Part shown: positions 25,473-32,715 of the stretch, in pieces
Position numbering within the stretch: the stretch's first letter is position 1
Layout: the number at the start of each line of letters is the position of its first letter
DNA from: Spirochaetia bacterium
GTDB taxonomy: Bacteria; Spirochaetota; Spirochaetia; CADAEX01
NCBI GenBank assembly: GCA_017649605.1
Contig: JAGCGL010000049.1
Span: forward strand, 1-64,000
DNA length: 64,000 nucleotides
Direction: 5' to 3'
Notes under the pieces: generated by a model
Seen by the model: the letters and a program-made list of their open reading frames with translations, nothing else
Told to the model about the DNA's origin: nothing
Databases searched by the model: none
Program-made: the position numbers and the translations under genes

Positions 25473-27517
25473 ATTATCTCCAAACCAATTTGTTTTAAAT
25501 ATTCATAGGTTGGATCATAATAATCTGGTTTTCTTGTTTCGTCTTTATCAGAACCTTCCGGAACAACTATTATCATACCATGGCGAGCCCTAGTTAATAA
25601 AACACGATATGCATTTAATTGGTACTTTTTCCGTTCTTCTGCCTTAACATACTGCCATTTACTTCCTGTAAATGAATAATTCTGCCAACCACCCTCGGAA
25701 TATCGGAAATCACCATCCCAAATAACACAAGACCAATCAAGTTCTAGACCTTGAATATCAAACTCAGTTGCAACATCCTCAAGAAAAAGAGATGAACGGA
25801 TATCATCTTTATCATCCAAGAACCAATGTACTGTATCAGGTTTAAAACGCACATCTATAGCTAATGGTTTAAGTCTATATGCTTGAGAAGAAACTATCAT
25901 TCCATAACGTTCCGAACCTCTAGCTTTTTGCCGTAACCAATCTTTAGCCTTTTCAAGTGAACGTGTTAGGATAATTGGATATGCAGTTTTTATTTCTCTA
26001 TATAGTTCCTTAGTTTTTTGAATATTCAAATCCAAAAGCTCATGAACAAAGCTTGAAACCTTTTCAGACCGGAATGAACGCATTGAAACAGCAAGATGTA
26101 AAGCTGGGTTTTCAATGACATTCTTATTATTTGACAATAACTGTTTTACTTTTCCTTCTGCATATTCTTTTTCTGTAAGCTGATTTGAAATATATATTTT
26201 CCAATTGTTGAATTTTTCGTTAAGAGAACGAATCCATTCTGAAATACCAGCTTCCCCTGTATTAATCTCTTGTCCACCTCCGACAAGGCAGATAATTACT
26301 GCCCAGTCTGGTCTCTGGTCCAACGACCATATAAGAAACTCAGGTTCGGAATAAGGGAAATTATTAATATGTTTTTTTCTTTTCAGCCAACTAGATAATT
26401 GTTCTTGAGTCCACGCCCTTTGAGCCTCATCAAAAATGGCAACATGCTCTACTTCGGCATATCCATCGCCTTCGTGTTTCTTAATTTTTGTTTTATCTAT
26501 TTCTATTGAATCATTAATGATTGGGATTTTAATTTTCTCAAGAAATGTATTCCGGTAATGGTGAACAATCTGAATAAAAGAATGTACTTCACGTCTTGCT
26601 TGTGTAATTGGATATTTCTCATTCTTTTTCTGTTCTTCTTGTTGTTTTTTATCTCTTGCCAAAGCTTCTGTAAGTACACTTACAAGTGGAAAGTTTCCAG
26701 AAAGATAAACAGCTAAATCCTTTTTTTCTGTCCGCTCTATTGCAACCTTCAATCCAACCAATGTCTTTCCAGCACCTGGAACACCAGTAACAAAGCAAAT
26801 TGCTTTTTCATTATTTTGTTTCGTTTTTTCAATTATATCTAAAATATAATTATTACTTTTTATTAGATTTTCTGCTGAAGCCTCTGTTCTAGTAATATCT
26901 GCAACATTTTGGTTATTGAATAATGCACTTGCAGCTTGGATAATTGTAGGGGTTGGAGAATACCTGCTATTCGCCCAATCTAAAAGATTATCATGACAGT
27001 CTTTTTTATTTTTTTCTAATATTATTTTAATAATTGAGCTGAGACTATCTTTATTTGAACAAATCGGCTCATAAACATTATCATCATACTGACATTGTAC
27101 ATACTTATATGAACGCTCATTAGCCTCTGTTGCAATTAAAATTGGGACAATTATTTTATCATGACTAGCTTCATGAAAATTCTTCAGATCCAAAGCATAA
27201 TCCCAGACTTGCTCACTATCACTAATCAAATATGCTTTTTCACCAACTTTAAATTCTAGAACAAATATTATTCCATGAAAAACTAAAACAACATCAGCTC
27301 TTTTCCCTAATCGGGGAATTGAATATTCAAAAGCAATACGGCCTTCTGCAAAATTTTTAACAACATCTTTCATTATTGCTATTTCATCAAGCCAAGCTTC
27401 TATTTGTAGAGAATTTGAATCAAATGAATTATCTTTAACAATTATACCTAAAATTTCATTCTCTGATTGCGAAAGAAATTTAGAAAAAGAGTCTTCGTAA
27501 TAATATCGTTCCAACAT
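25469..27517 (-). CDS. Nuclease-ATPase fusion (QxxxY PD-(D/E)XK plus DUF2075-type SF1-like helicase)
   Basis: The 682-aa protein has two parts. The N-terminal part shows a PD-(D/E)XK nuclease core: D75 (KRADVVLVF), E88-x-K90 (FVLEFKVGE) and Q103-x-x-x-Y107 (QVWDYA), the set found in RecB/Cas4-like nucleases. The second part is a P-loop ATPase: Walker A GVPGAGKT (245-252), Walker B-like IFDEAQRAWT (363-364 acids) and a C-terminal RVLLTRARHGMIIVVPEG that resembles SF1 motif VI. DUF2075 is the closest family name I can give. The gene is clearly more AT-rich than its neighbours and forms a unit with the 69-aa gene. A role in phage or plasmid defence is plausible but inferred. Confidence 0.8.
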   Translation of the reverse strand: MLERYYYEDSFSKFLSQSENEILGIIVKDNSFDSNSLQIEAWLDEIAIMKDVVKNFAEGRIAFEYSIPRLGKRADVVLVFHGIIFVLEFKVGEKAYLISDSEQVWDYALDLKNFHEASHDKIIVPILIATEANERSYKYVQCQYDDNVYEPICSNKDSLSSIIKIILEKNKKDCHDNLLDWANSRYSPTPTIIQAASALFNNQNVADITRTEASAENLIKSNNYILDIIEKTKQNNEKAICFVTGVPGAGKTLVGLKVAIERTEKKDLAVYLSGNFPLVSVLTEALARDKKQQEEQKKNEKYPITQARREVHSFIQIVHHYRNTFLEKIKIPIINDSIEIDKTKIKKHEGDGYAEVEHVAIFDEAQRAWTQEQLSSWLKRKKHINNFPYSEPEFLIWSLDQRPDWAVIICLVGGGQEINTGEAGISEWIRSLNEKFNNWKIYISNQLTEKEYAEGKVKQLLSNNKNVIENPALHLAVSMRSFRSEKVSSFVHELLDLNIQKTKELYREIKTAYPIILTRSLEKAKDWLRQKARGSERYGMIVSSQAYRLKPLAIDVRFKPDTVHWFLDDKDDIRSSLFLEDVATEFDIQGLELDWSCVIWDGDFRYSEGGWQNYSFTGSKWQYVKAEERKKYQLNAYRVLLTRARHGMIIVVPEGSDKDETRKPDYYDPTYEYLKQIGLEII

Positions 27518-27538
27518 GGTAATATTTTATTCCATTAA

Positions 27539-27567
27539 TTGAAAAAAAACTACTAAAAAATTATACT
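27539..27567 (+). promoter_or_regulatory. Promoter of the Nudix gene (leaderless)
   Basis: TTGAAA (27539-27544), 17-bp spacer, TATACT (27562-27567). The ATG at 27576 begins 8 nt after the -10, so the transcript probably starts at or next to the start codon. On the opposite strand, TAAAAT ends 6 nt before the ATG at 27517 of the nuclease-ATPase gene. Confidence 0.6.
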
Positions 27568-27575
27568 TCTCCCAT

Positions 27576-27962
27576 ATGAAGACCATCCATGTTGTAGCAG
27601 CCATCATTATCCGGGACCACAAGGTATTTGCCACACAGCGGGGCTACGGCGAATTCAAGGACGGCTGGGAGTTCCCCGGCGGCAAGGTGGAACCAGGCGA
27701 GGCTCCTCAGGATGCACTCAAGAGGGAGATCCGAGAGGAACTGGCCACCGAGATAGAGGTAGGCAACTACATCGACACAATAGAGCACGACTACCCTGCC
27801 TTCCATCTCTCTATGGAATGCTACGCCTGCTCTGTAGTCTCCGGCAAGCTTGAGCTGCTGGAACACGAAAACGCTATCTGGCTGTCAAAAGAAACCCTGC
27901 GTACTGTCTCATGGCTCCCGGCTGATATATCTATACTAGATAAGATAGAAAGATTACTTTGA
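27576..27962 (+). CDS. MutT-like Nudix hydrolase
   Basis: Nudix-family pyrophosphohydrolase of 128 aa, similar to MutT/NudG enzymes that clean oxidised or modified nucleoside triphosphates. The Nudix box is complete: GGKVEPGEAPQDALKREI then REELATEI (pattern GX5EX7REUXEEXGU with Ala in place of the last Gly-type position). The preceding KDGWEFPGG is typical of MutT/CTP pyrophosphohydrolases. No ribosome-binding site precedes ATG 27576. The last 9 bp overlap a convergent small gene. Confidence 0.9.
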   Translation: MKTIHVVAAIIIRDHKVFATQRGYGEFKDGWEFPGGKVEPGEAPQDALKREIREELATEIEVGNYIDTIEHDYPAFHLSMECYACSVVSGKLELLEHENAIWLSKETLRTVSWLPADISILDKIERLL

Positions 27963-28121
27963 ATTATTGTACCTTTCGTCAAATATCTCGTCCCGATAAT
28001 CTTTAGTAATCCAATCTTTTGCACCTGGTTTAAGCTTTAAATCCAGGGGTTCCCAGTCAGTAAATGAATCCTTTTTATCCTGCTGTTCTTTTATATTGTT
28101 GTCTTCAGTTGTTTTGTCCAT
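27954..28121 (-). CDS. Small acidic-basic hypothetical protein (55 aa)
   Basis: A short open frame read directly from the minus strand. ATG 28121 is preceded by AAAGGGAG at good distance. The product starts MDKTTEDNNIKEQQDKK and ends DWITKDYRDEIFDERYNNSK. It is hydrophilic, without TM segment or Cys. I do not recognise the family. The clear ribosome-binding site and placement just downstream of the DUF2971 gene favour a real gene. Confidence 0.5.
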   Translation of the reverse strand: MDKTTEDNNIKEQQDKKDSFTDWEPLDLKLKPGAKDWITKDYRDEIFDERYNNSK

Positions 28122-28136
28122 TTTTTCTCCCTTTCA

Positions 28137-29009
28137 CTAATAATTAAAAATAATTGGCTCTTTAATCAATTTATATTCATCATAATCCGGTTTAACTCTA
28201 TAAAAATTTACTGTTTTATTTTGTGTCTTCAGTATTTCATAAATGATACGAGCTTTATCTGCGTCAACATTATATCCAAAAATTATCTCTGCAAGAGTAT
28301 CATATGGATAGAAAATTTTCGTTTCAAATAAATCGTCAGTTTTTATTAAAGGATTATCAACACAAATTGCCCGATATTCATTTTCTGATTCCCAGCACTT
28401 CTTTTTGTGAACCAAATAGTATGAAAGAATTTCATTCTGCTTTTTCAAATCACCGAAAGGTGATATTTTAAATCTGCCTTCATTATCATACATTATTTTT
28501 TTAAAGGGGATGTAGTCATCACAGTATCTAGAACTACAATTTTTCATATTAATTGAATTCTGAGAATATTTTATAAAATGTACTTTTGGTATCCCATTTT
28601 CTTCCACACAGTTATATCCAATACATATACCAGTATAAGCCCCACCATATAACCCCCACATCTGTTCATTAAGACAATCTGAAGTTAGGCTTAGTATATG
28701 ATTACTATTTGAAAACATTTCAATCAATTGATTTTTTTTAGAAGAATTTTCTGCTAAAAAAACTTTCAATTCTTCAATGTTTGAAAACTGTCCTTTTGGA
28801 TTTGTAATTTTATTATCTATAAATGCTTTATATTCTTCATCTGATGCTTTAAAATCAATTTTCATTCTACAATCAAAAGGATCATTAAGTTCAGATGGGC
28901 GAGAAAAATATAGATAATTATTTTCCAAAGAGTCTAATGTGTATTCAAAGCATTTAGAATCCGAAATATTTCTATATTTATAAAGAATCATCAAAGCTTC
29001 TTTAATCAC
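28137..29009 (-). CDS. DUF2971 protein
   Basis: The 290-aa protein carries the DUF2971 hallmark near the N-terminus (LYKYRNI, then NNYLYFSRPSELNDPFDCR at about 29-47), with later segments LNEQMWGLYGGAYTGICIGY and LVHKKKCWESENEYRAI. The family has unknown function and is frequent in accessory and defence-associated regions. The start may be GTG 29009, overlapping the upstream stop by 4 bp, or ATG 28991. The gene is AT-rich compared with its surroundings, suggesting separate acquisition. Confidence 0.85.
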   Translation of the reverse strand: MIKEALMILYKYRNISDSKCFEYTLDSLENNYLYFSRPSELNDPFDCRMKIDFKASDEEYKAFIDNKITNPKGQFSNIEELKVFLAENSSKKNQLIEMFSNSNHILSLTSDCLNEQMWGLYGGAYTGICIGYNCVEENGIPKVHFIKYSQNSINMKNCSSRYCDDYIPFKKIMYDNEGRFKISPFGDLKKQNEILSYYLVHKKKCWESENEYRAICVDNPLIKTDDLFETKIFYPYDTLAEIIFGYNVDADKARIIYEILKTQNKTVNFYRVKPDYDEYKLIKEPIIFNY

Positions 29010-29803
29010 CGTACCAGATATTCATCGAACCTATCCAAAACTTCAAGCATATCGGGCAAAAGGTAGTCGCGGCACTCGGCCATCAGCTCCTTCGGCATAC
29101 CGTAGAAAGCCTCGGCAATACCTCCGGTGATGCAGGCCTGGGTGTCGGCATCGCCTCCCAATGACACAGCAAGCCGTATGGCATCCTCGTAGTCCTTGCT
29201 GTCCAGGAACGCCACTATCGCCTCGGGCACTGTCCCCTGGCAGGTCTCGTCAAAATCGTAATCGGGCCTTATCTGGTCGCAGGTGCGCTCCAAGTCGTAG
29301 TCAAACTCCTTCTGGATGTACTCCTTTATCTCCTGCTTGCTCTTTCCTGTGCGGGCCAGGAAGATGGCTGCTGCTGTGGCATCGGCTCCATCTATTCCGA
29401 AGGGATGGTTGTGGGTAACCTAGGCAGTCCACCGGGCCACCTTGCGGGTAGTCTCCAGAGTGTCGTAGAGCCATCCTGCTGCAGACACCCTCATGGCAGA
29501 TCCGTTGCCATAGCTTCCATAGGGCTCGGTCATATCAGAGAAAAGCCACTGGCGGAACTGGCCGCCGTAGCCTGCGAACGGGTACTTTGCACCCCACTTC
29601 TTGAAGCTTTTTATAAGGGCCTGCTTCACAGCCTTCTCCTCAGGATCCTTGCCCGCCTTTAAAAGCACATCTGCCACCGCTAATGTCATGACCGAGTCGT
29701 CGGTGAACATGGAATCGTCGCTGAGAAGCGGGAAATCTGTTGTGTCAATTGGGTTAAACTCATAGAGCGACCCTACTATGTCGCCTAAAATTGCTCCGTA
29801 CAT
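29006..29803 (-). pseudogene. ADP-ribosylglycohydrolase with in-frame amber codon
   Basis: The reading frame encodes a 265-codon ADP-ribosylglycohydrolase family protein, interrupted only by TAG at 29422-29420. Upstream of it: MYGAILGDIVGSLYEF, LLSDDSMFTDDSVMTLAVAD (metal-binding Asp residues) and YGNGSAMRVSAAGWLYDTL. Downstream in the same frame: VTHNHPFGIDGADATAAAIFLA and SLGGDADTQACITGGIAEA (second metal site). The amber replaces what is usually Glu or similar in the phrase RWTA-x-VTHNHP, so a single GAG-to-TAG change explains it. Both halves keep all catalytic motifs, so it is a very recent pseudogene, a readthrough gene or a sequencing error. The start has an AAGGAG site. Confidence 0.85.
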
Positions 29804-29880
29804 TTATACTCCTTTTTAAATAATATAATATTTGGGGTGTCTCAAATAATGCTACAGATGAAAAAATAACAACATTTTTA

Positions 29881-29909
29881 TAGACAATTTTTATATGCAG
29901 GAATAATAT
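29881..29909 (+). promoter_or_regulatory. Promoter of the MOP-family transporter gene
   Basis: TAGACA (29881-29886), 17-bp spacer, TAATAT (29904-29909), 8 nt before ATG 29918. A GAGG lies at 29911-29914, but it would be upstream of or at the transcript start. Confidence 0.5.
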
Positions 29910-29917
29910 GAGGTTAT

Positions 29918-31213
29918 ATGGAACAGCGGCTCAAAGTTTCTTCCTTTCTAAAGTTCTGGGCACCACTTGCGCTCATGCAGGTCATAATGAACTTCGAGTT
30001 CCCTGCCATAATCGCCTTTATCTCCCGCATCGGAGATGCCAAGGAAAACCTGGCCATATTCACTGTGGTGACATCTCTCTCGCTGCTTCTTGAGGGTGTT
30101 ATAATCCAGATGCTCTCCGCCGCCACAGCGCTCTGCGACAGCTGGAACAACTACCAGAGAGTAAAGCATTTCCTCCTTATAGTGCTGGGCCTGCTTGTCA
30201 TCACCCATCTGTTCTGCATTCTTCCGGGGCCTTTCGACTTCATTGCCACCACCCTGCTCAAGCTGGAGCCTGATTACATAGAAAGCACACGGATAGCGTT
30301 CCTCCTTATGCTCCCCTGGGTGCCGACCATAGGGGTGCGCCGCCTGTGGCAGGGTGTCCTGATACGCAACGGGAAGACCGGCCTGGTATCCATGATAACT
30401 GTCATAAGGATAATTGTCTGCATAGCGGCGCTTGCAGTCATGCTCTCCTTCCGCAATGTGCCGGGCTGCTATGTGGCTTCCATCGCACTGAGCCTGGGAG
30501 TGACTTCCGGCGCCATATCGGCATATATCTTTGTCCGCCCGATCCTCAAGAAGCTGCGTAGTATAACATCGCCAAAGACCATGAGTTGGAAAGACCTTAC
30601 CCTGTTCTATCTGCCGCTTGCCATGACATCGTTCGTGACCGAGGCAGACCGCCCTATAATCGCCGCAGGTATCTCGAGGGGACTGCTCCCTACAGAATCG
30701 CTTGCCGGATGGGGCGAGGTGATCTCCATAATCGCAGTCTTCCGCTCCCTCTGCTACTCGACACAGGAGGCATCTATAGCCCTTTTCAGCACCAAGGAAA
30801 ATAATCAGGTGATCCGCAAGGCTGTGTTCAGGATCTGCGCAGTTGTCTGCGCCACATGCTTCTTCTGCATCTTTGTGCCGCCGGTGCGGGACTATATACT
30901 TATCAATATATCAGGTCTTACCCAGGAGCTTGCACAGATCTGCAGGGTGCCGCTCATGGTGATCTCGCTTACCCTGTTCACATTCCCGGTGGTCGCATGG
31001 CTCCGCTCCTTGAACATCTACAACAGGACAACCCGCAATATCGGCTGGGCTGTCACTCTGAACCTGATCGCAGTGACCCTGGCAGTTGTTGTCATGGACA
31101 ACTGCTTCTCCATGCTGGGTCTTATGATAGGCGCAATAAGCTACATCTTTGCTATGACAGCTGAGTCCGGCTACTTGACATTCAAGAGAATAAGTAGTAA
31201 TAATTCTTATTAA
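29918..31213 (+). CDS. MOP-superfamily membrane transporter (ANKH/MATE-like)
   Basis: The 431-aa protein has about 12 hydrophobic segments in two similar halves: FLKFWAPLALMQVIMNFEF at the N-terminus and LTLFYLPLAMTSFVTEADRP near residue 230. This two-fold layout fits the MOP flippase/MATE superfamily. The second-half motif with ...RPIIAAGISRGL recalls the ANKH (progressive ankylosis) branch more than standard MATE exporters, but I cannot confirm this by eye. Substrate unknown. It is followed after 1 nt by the PerR-like gene, so the two probably share a transcript. Confidence 0.72.
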   Translation: MEQRLKVSSFLKFWAPLALMQVIMNFEFPAIIAFISRIGDAKENLAIFTVVTSLSLLLEGVIIQMLSAATALCDSWNNYQRVKHFLLIVLGLLVITHLFCILPGPFDFIATTLLKLEPDYIESTRIAFLLMLPWVPTIGVRRLWQGVLIRNGKTGLVSMITVIRIIVCIAALAVMLSFRNVPGCYVASIALSLGVTSGAISAYIFVRPILKKLRSITSPKTMSWKDLTLFYLPLAMTSFVTEADRPIIAAGISRGLLPTESLAGWGEVISIIAVFRSLCYSTQEASIALFSTKENNQVIRKAVFRICAVVCATCFFCIFVPPVRDYILINISGLTQELAQICRVPLMVISLTLFTFPVVAWLRSLNIYNRTTRNIGWAVTLNLIAVTLAVVVMDNCFSMLGLMIGAISYIFAMTAESGYLTFKRISSNNSY

Positions 31214-31214
31214 G

Positions 31215-31604
31215 ATGAAGGCACAGAGATATTCAAAGCAGCGCGAGCTGGTGCTGCGGACAGTGAAAGATCATCTTACTCACCCTACCGCCCTGGAGAT
31301 CTACGGTCTTACCCGGGAGAAGGATCCCACCATAAGCATGGGGACTGTATACCGGAACCTGAACCTTCTGGCCGAGCAGGGAAAGATACTCCGCATAAAG
31401 GTGCCCGGGGCGGCCGACCGGTACGACGGCATTATAGAGCCCCACAACCACGCTGTGTGCACAAAATGCGGCATGGTGATGGATTATAATTATAGCTTCG
31501 ATGACTTGAGCAGTCAGCTGGAGAAGAGCGGGTTCAAGTGCGAGGAGCTGAATATCACTGTGCGCGGAACATGTAAAAACTGCCTGACAAAGGCTGATGA
31601 ATAA
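31215..31604 (+). CDS. Fur-family regulator, PerR-like
   Basis: Metal-dependent repressor of 129 aa. It has an N-terminal winged helix ([24 protein letters not shown], read in part), STVYRNL-type recognition segment [16 protein letters not shown], then the metal-binding [15 protein letters not shown] and a second CxxC (CKNC) for structural zinc. The immediate downstream gene is rubrerythrin, the classic PerR target in anaerobes, so peroxide sensing is the likely role rather than iron uptake control. Confidence 0.88.
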   Translation: MKAQRYSKQRELVLRTVKDHLTHPTALEIYGLTREKDPTISMGTVYRNLNLLAEQGKILRIKVPGAADRYDGIIEPHNHAVCTKCGMVMDYNYSFDDLSSQLEKSGFKCEELNITVRGTCKNCLTKADE

Positions 31605-31621
31605 ATATATGGAGGAAGGAA

Positions 31622-32188
31622 ATGGCTAAATTTGTATGCCCTGTTTGCGGCTATGTTTTTGAGGGAGACGCTGCACCTGCAGTATGCCCTGTATGTAAAT
31701 ATGCAGGACCCGACTGGAAGAAGGTAGAAGGCGAGATGAATTGGGCTGCTGAGCATGTTGTAGGCGTCGGAAAGAAGTTCGGACCAGATGTTCCGGCAGA
31801 TGTTCAGGAGAAGATCATTGCAGGACTCAGATCAAACTTCGAGGGAGAGTGCTGTGAGGTAGGTATGTACCTGGCTATGGCACGTGTTGCCCACAGAGAA
31901 GGATATCCTGAGATCGGACTCTACTGGGAGAAGGCTGGACTTGAGGAGGCTGAGCATGCAGCCAAGTTCGCAGAGCTTCTGGGCGAGGTTGTAACCGACA
32001 GCACAAAGAAGAACCTGCAGATGAGAGTAGATGCCGAGAACGGCGCAACAGCAGGAAAGACAGATCTGGCTCTGCTGGCTAAGAAATACAACCTGGATGC
32101 AATCCATGACACAGTTCATGAGATGGCACGGGACGAGGCACGCCACGGAAAGGCCCTGAAGGGTCTTCTTGACAGATACTTCAAATAA
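31622..32188 (+). CDS. Rubrerythrin (N-terminal rubredoxin type)
   Basis: Peroxide-reducing di-iron protein of anaerobes. The 188-aa protein begins with a rubredoxin-like domain ([12 protein letters not shown], then VCPVCKYAG), followed by a four-helix ferritin-like domain with Glu/His ligands: [32 protein letters not shown] and [17 protein letters not shown]. The rubredoxin domain at the N-terminus marks the reverse-rubrerythrin arrangement. ATG 31622 follows a GGAGGAAGGAA site. It has a strong terminator behind it. Confidence 0.95.
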   Translation: MAKFVCPVCGYVFEGDAAPAVCPVCKYAGPDWKKVEGEMNWAAEHVVGVGKKFGPDVPADVQEKIIAGLRSNFEGECCEVGMYLAMARVAHREGYPEIGLYWEKAGLEEAEHAAKFAELLGEVVTDSTKKNLQMRVDAENGATAGKTDLALLAKKYNLDAIHDTVHEMARDEARHGKALKGLLDRYFK

Positions 32189-32207
32189 TCTGCCGCTTTA
32201 TTCACGC

Positions 32208-32240
32208 AAAAGGCCAGGGTATACACTCTGGCCTTTTTTT
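32208..32240 (+). terminator. Terminator after rubrerythrin
   Basis: Stem AAAAGGCCAG / CTGGCCTTTT with a 10-nt interior and seven T residues in a row at the end: a strong Rho-independent terminator. Confidence 0.9.
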
Positions 32241-32256
32241 ATGTTATTTTATAAGT

Positions 32257-32715
32257 ATGAAAAAGATTCTGATTGAGTATCTGTACCTTGACCTCAAGAC
32301 CTGTGACCGCTGTGTCGGCACAGATGCTGTGCTGGACAAGGTTGTGGAAGCGCTGACCCCTGCCCTCAGCCTTGCGGGGTATCAGCTGGAATACCATAAG
32401 CAGGAGATCTCCACCCCTGAACTTGCAAAGAAGTATCATTTCCTGTCATCCCCCACTGTCCGTGTGAACGGCCATGATATCTTTGGGAAGATCAAGGAGA
32501 CAGGCTGCAGCTGCTGCGGAGAGATCGCAGGGACAGATGTGGACTGCAGGGCATATGACAATGCAGGTCAGACTGTCGAGGTTCCAACAGAGGAGATGAT
32601 GGCAGATGCCATTCTGCGGGCTGTATATAATCCAGCCGGATGTTCATGCGGGACATATAGGCTTCCTGGAAACTTAAAGCGATTCTTCATCGGTAAAAAG
32701 CGAAAATCATTATGA
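32257..32715 (+). CDS. DUF2703-like thioredoxin-fold protein
   Basis: The 152-aa protein opens ILIEYLYLDLKTCDRCVGTD, a beta strand followed by CxxC, as in thioredoxin-fold proteins, and continues with FLSSPTVRVNGHDIFG (cis-Pro-like SPTV motif). Two further Cys clusters follow (CSCCG and AGCSCGTY). DUF2703 is the nearest family I know. A redox or metal-binding role is inferred. ATG 32257 has no ribosome-binding site, and a TATTTT hexamer ends 6 nt before it. Its stop overlaps the pepF start by 4 bp. Confidence 0.7.
   Translation: MKKILIEYLYLDLKTCDRCVGTDAVLDKVVEALTPALSLAGYQLEYHKQEISTPELAKKYHFLSSPTVRVNGHDIFGKIKETGCSCCGEIAGTDVDCRAYDNAGQTVEVPTEEMMADAILRAVYNPAGCSCGTYRLPGNLKRFFIGKKRKSL

Noticed and set aside
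29006-29803. Amber codon as a sign of TAG reassignment or pyrrolysine
   Set aside because: TAG serves as an ordinary terminator in ftsW, and no pyl genes are in view; a point mutation is simpler.
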